Assembly: GCF_003003035.1 (NCBI RefSeq)
Contig: NZ_PVTS01000013.1
Coordinates: 1-64,000 of the forward strand
From: Marinilabilia salmonicolor
Lineage (GTDB): Bacteria > Bacteroidota > Bacteroidia > Bacteroidales > Marinilabiliaceae
Length of the DNA: 64,000 nt
Direction of reading: 5' to 3'
A model generated the notes under the pieces. That model saw only the letters and a program-made list of their open reading frames with translations. It ran no database searches and had not been told where the DNA came from. Both the position numbers and the translations under genes were made by a program. Positions 62,056 to 64,000 of this stretch are shown one piece after another (positions within the stretch are counted from its first letter, which is position 1; the number at the start of each line of letters is the position of its first letter).

Positions 62056-64000
62056 TCAACTGATCATCGCCCAGTTCATCTTTTGTTGTGCCAGCTTTTT
62101 CAATTGGCGACGCAGAATGGCATTGTTCTGTTTTTCCAAAAGAGGATCTTCCTTCAGGATGTCGGAAGCTATATTACGTGCCATTTGTAGTATGCGTGTG
62201 TCTTTGGCCAGATTGGCAATCTTCAATTCAAAGGGGAGGCCCGACTGTTGGGTTCCTTCCAGATCGCCCGGTCCGCGAAGCTTCATGTCGGCCTCTGCTA
62301 TTTCAAAACCATCGTTTGTGGCTGTCATTATCTCCATGCGTTTTCTGGTCTCAGCCGACAGTTTATATCCGGTCATCAGTATGCAATAACTCTGTTCCGC
62401 TCCCCTGCCAACACGCCCACGGAGCTGATGCAGTTGCGACAGACCAAAACGTTCGGCACTTTCAATAACCATCACGGAAGCATTGGGAACGTTAACGCCC
62501 ACTTCTATGACGGTTGTGGAAACCAGAATCTGAGATTTCCCTGAGGCGAATTCCTGCATGGCGGCATCTTTTTCAGCCGGCTTCATTTTACCATGAACCA
62601 TCGAAACCTTGTTGTTTGGGAATACACTTTTGATGTATTCAAATCCGTCAGTCAGGTTTTGAAAATCCATTTTCTCGGATTCTTCAATCAGTGGATAGAC
62701 AACATAAACCTGGCGGCCGGCATCAATTTGTTCCTTGACAAATTTGTTGATCCCCAGTCGTTTCTTGTGATAAGTGTGTGTGGTTTCCACCGGTTTTCGT
62801 CCGGGAGGTAATTCATCGATAACGGATACTTCCAGGTCCCCGTAGGTTGTCATTGCAAGTGTACGGGGGATGGGGGTTGCAGTCATTACCAACACATGAG
62901 GTGGAGATGTGTTTTTTTTCCACAACCTGGCCCGTTGAGCAACGCCAAAGCGGTGTTGTTCATCAATAACCACCAATCCCAGATTATGAAATCGGACTGT
63001 ATCTTCGATAAGTGCATGGGTGCCGATAAGAATATTGAGTTCGCCGGATTGTAATCTGCTGTGCAACTCCTGTCTGGCAGCTTTTTTTGTGGATCCTGTC
63101 AGTATCCCTACCTGAATGTCCATTCCCTTAAGCATTTCGGTGATGCTTTCGAAGTGCTGTGTTGCGAGAATTTCGGTGGGTGCCATGATACAGGCCTGAT
63201 AATTATTGTCGATGGCAATCAGCATTACCATGAGGGCAACCAGTGTTTTGCCACTTCCCACATCCCCCTGCAGAAGCCGGTTCATCTGGTGGCCGCTCCC
63301 CATATCCCGCCGAATCTCTTTAATTACACGCTTTTGTGCGTTGGTGAGCTCAAATGGGAGATTTTCGGAATAAAAACGATTCAGATGTTGCCCTACTGTG
63401 GAGAAGATGTGTCCTTTAAGGTTGAATGTGCGCTGGTTGCGTAACCTCAGTATATTGAGCTGAATGTAAAAAAGTTCCTCAAATTTCAGGCGAAATGATG
63501 CCTTCTGGAGTGTTTCCGCATCAGGAGGCATGTGTATGTGTCTGAGCGCCTGATTAAGATTCATCAGTTTGAGTTGCTCTGTAATGCGGGCAGGGAGTGT
63601 TTCGGGAATAACAGAGTTGTAGGTTTGAAAAGCATTTTGAACCAGCTTGAACATTGCCCGGGAGCCGAGATAACTGCTTTTCATTTTCTCGGTGGTGTTG
63701 TAAAAGGGCTGAAGACCGGCAAAGAACTGAACTTTCCCGTTCTGTTCCTTATCCAGTTCCGGGTGTACCACATTTATCGTGTGGTTGAATCTGGATGGTT
63801 TTCCAAATAGAATATAGTTTTCATTGGGCTTGATTTGCTCCTTGAGATACTTCAGACCTTTGAACCATACCAGCTCCAGTGTCCCGGTGCCGTCTGTGAA
63901 AGTTCCCACCATGCGCTTTCCTCTGCCGTCTCCTGCAAGTTTTAAAGAAGTGATCTTTCCCTTTACCTGAATGTAAGGCATATCTCCGGTTATTTCACGG
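62056..64000 (-). CDS. recG: ATP-dependent DNA helicase RecG, 5' end outside the window
   Basis: Branch-migrating helicase that rescues stalled forks and processes junctions. The visible 648 codons include the end of the wedge/OB domain (EITGDMPYIQVKGKITSLK is open to the window edge), then Walker A LLQGDVGSGKTLVALMVM, DEQH box VIDEQHRFGV, TATPIPRTLAM and motif VI QLRGRVGRGAEQSY. The C-terminal part (LRGPGDLEGTQQSGLPFELK) is typical. The frame is open without a stop to base 64000, so about 50 residues are missing. The usual RecG length is near 690 to 700 residues. Confidence 0.96.
   Translation of the reverse strand, partial: REITGDMPYIQVKGKITSLKLAGDGRGKRMVGTFTDGTGTLELVWFKGLKYLKEQIKPNENYILFGKPSRFNHTINVVHPELDKEQNGKVQFFAGLQPFYNTTEKMKSSYLGSRAMFKLVQNAFQTYNSVIPETLPARITEQLKLMNLNQALRHIHMPPDAETLQKASFRLKFEELFYIQLNILRLRNQRTFNLKGHIFSTVGQHLNRFYSENLPFELTNAQKRVIKEIRRDMGSGHQMNRLLQGDVGSGKTLVALMVMLIAIDNNYQACIMAPTEILATQHFESITEMLKGMDIQVGILTGSTKKAARQELHSRLQSGELNILIGTHALIEDTVRFHNLGLVVIDEQHRFGVAQRARLWKKNTSPPHVLVMTATPIPRTLAMTTYGDLEVSVIDELPPGRKPVETTHTYHKKRLGINKFVKEQIDAGRQVYVVYPLIEESEKMDFQNLTDGFEYIKSVFPNNKVSMVHGKMKPAEKDAAMQEFASGKSQILVSTTVIEVGVNVPNASVMVIESAERFGLSQLHQLRGRVGRGAEQSYCILMTGYKLSAETRKRMEIMTATNDGFEIAEADMKLRGPGDLEGTQQSGLPFELKIANLAKDTRILQMARNIASDILKEDPLLEKQNNAILRRQLKKLAQQKMNWAMIS

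Noticed and set aside
1-64000. tRNA, rRNA and transposase genes
   Set aside because: No cloverleaf pattern, rRNA stretch or transposase motif was seen in any intergenic space or frame.

Overview
The window comes from the chromosome of an anaerobic or facultative member of the Bacteroidota, most likely of the Bacteroidales/Marinilabiliales type. The grounds are SusC/SusD pairs, a MurF-Alr fusion, DUF4251, DUF1573 and DUF4369 proteins, a complete Rnf operon, little sign of Shine-Dalgarno sites, and several exact copies of the Bacteroidota -7 promoter element TAnnTTTG. I see no tRNA, rRNA, CRISPR array, prophage or transposase gene. About 45 genes are supported.

Layout. (1) 1-4154: end of a chemosensory cluster (cheA with a broken 5' part, cheW, and a chemoreceptor with a zinc-ligand domain between its membrane spans) closed by a terminator. 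(2) 4230-6119: an acetyltransferase and two exported or membrane proteins of unknown role. (3) 6166-25574: a polysaccharide utilisation locus. A membrane-spanning propeller/Y_Y_Y/LuxR-type regulator is divergent from susC, susD, a LamG-repeat surface lipoprotein, two tandem GH144-type lipoproteins and a GH3 beta-glucosidase. This set points to beta-1,2-glucan (sophorose-type glucan). A GH43-F5/8C enzyme and a sulfatase follow behind a repeat element and may serve another glycan. (4) 25587-29398: two exported proteins of unknown role, a 264-base repeat-bounded non-coding element and a secreted GH5 glucanase. (5) 29512-38976: housekeeping genes dnaB, YjjG-type phosphatase, rsmI, tdk, murF-alr, and a Crp-type regulator. 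(6) 39181-51840: M20 amidohydrolase, DUF1573 protein, meaB, TlpA-like protein, lpdA, aroB-aroA, small membrane proteins and a TGS-kinase fusion. (7) 51912-64000: uvrA, a MltD-like lytic transglycosylase, the operon rseC-rnfBCDGEA, and the 3' part of recG, cut by the window edge.

The most unusual signals are non-coding. Five tracts with a strict 7-base period sit directly behind the stop codons of minus-strand genes. A REP-like palindromic family has three copies. A non-coding element lies between identical 15-base direct repeats. A 90-base nested hairpin lies between two divergent promoters. I found no clear new defence or biosynthetic system. The PUL is the main accessory system, and the heptamer tracts are the observation I would follow first. 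Coordinates of motifs were read by eye, and domain names come from recognising family motifs, not from searches.
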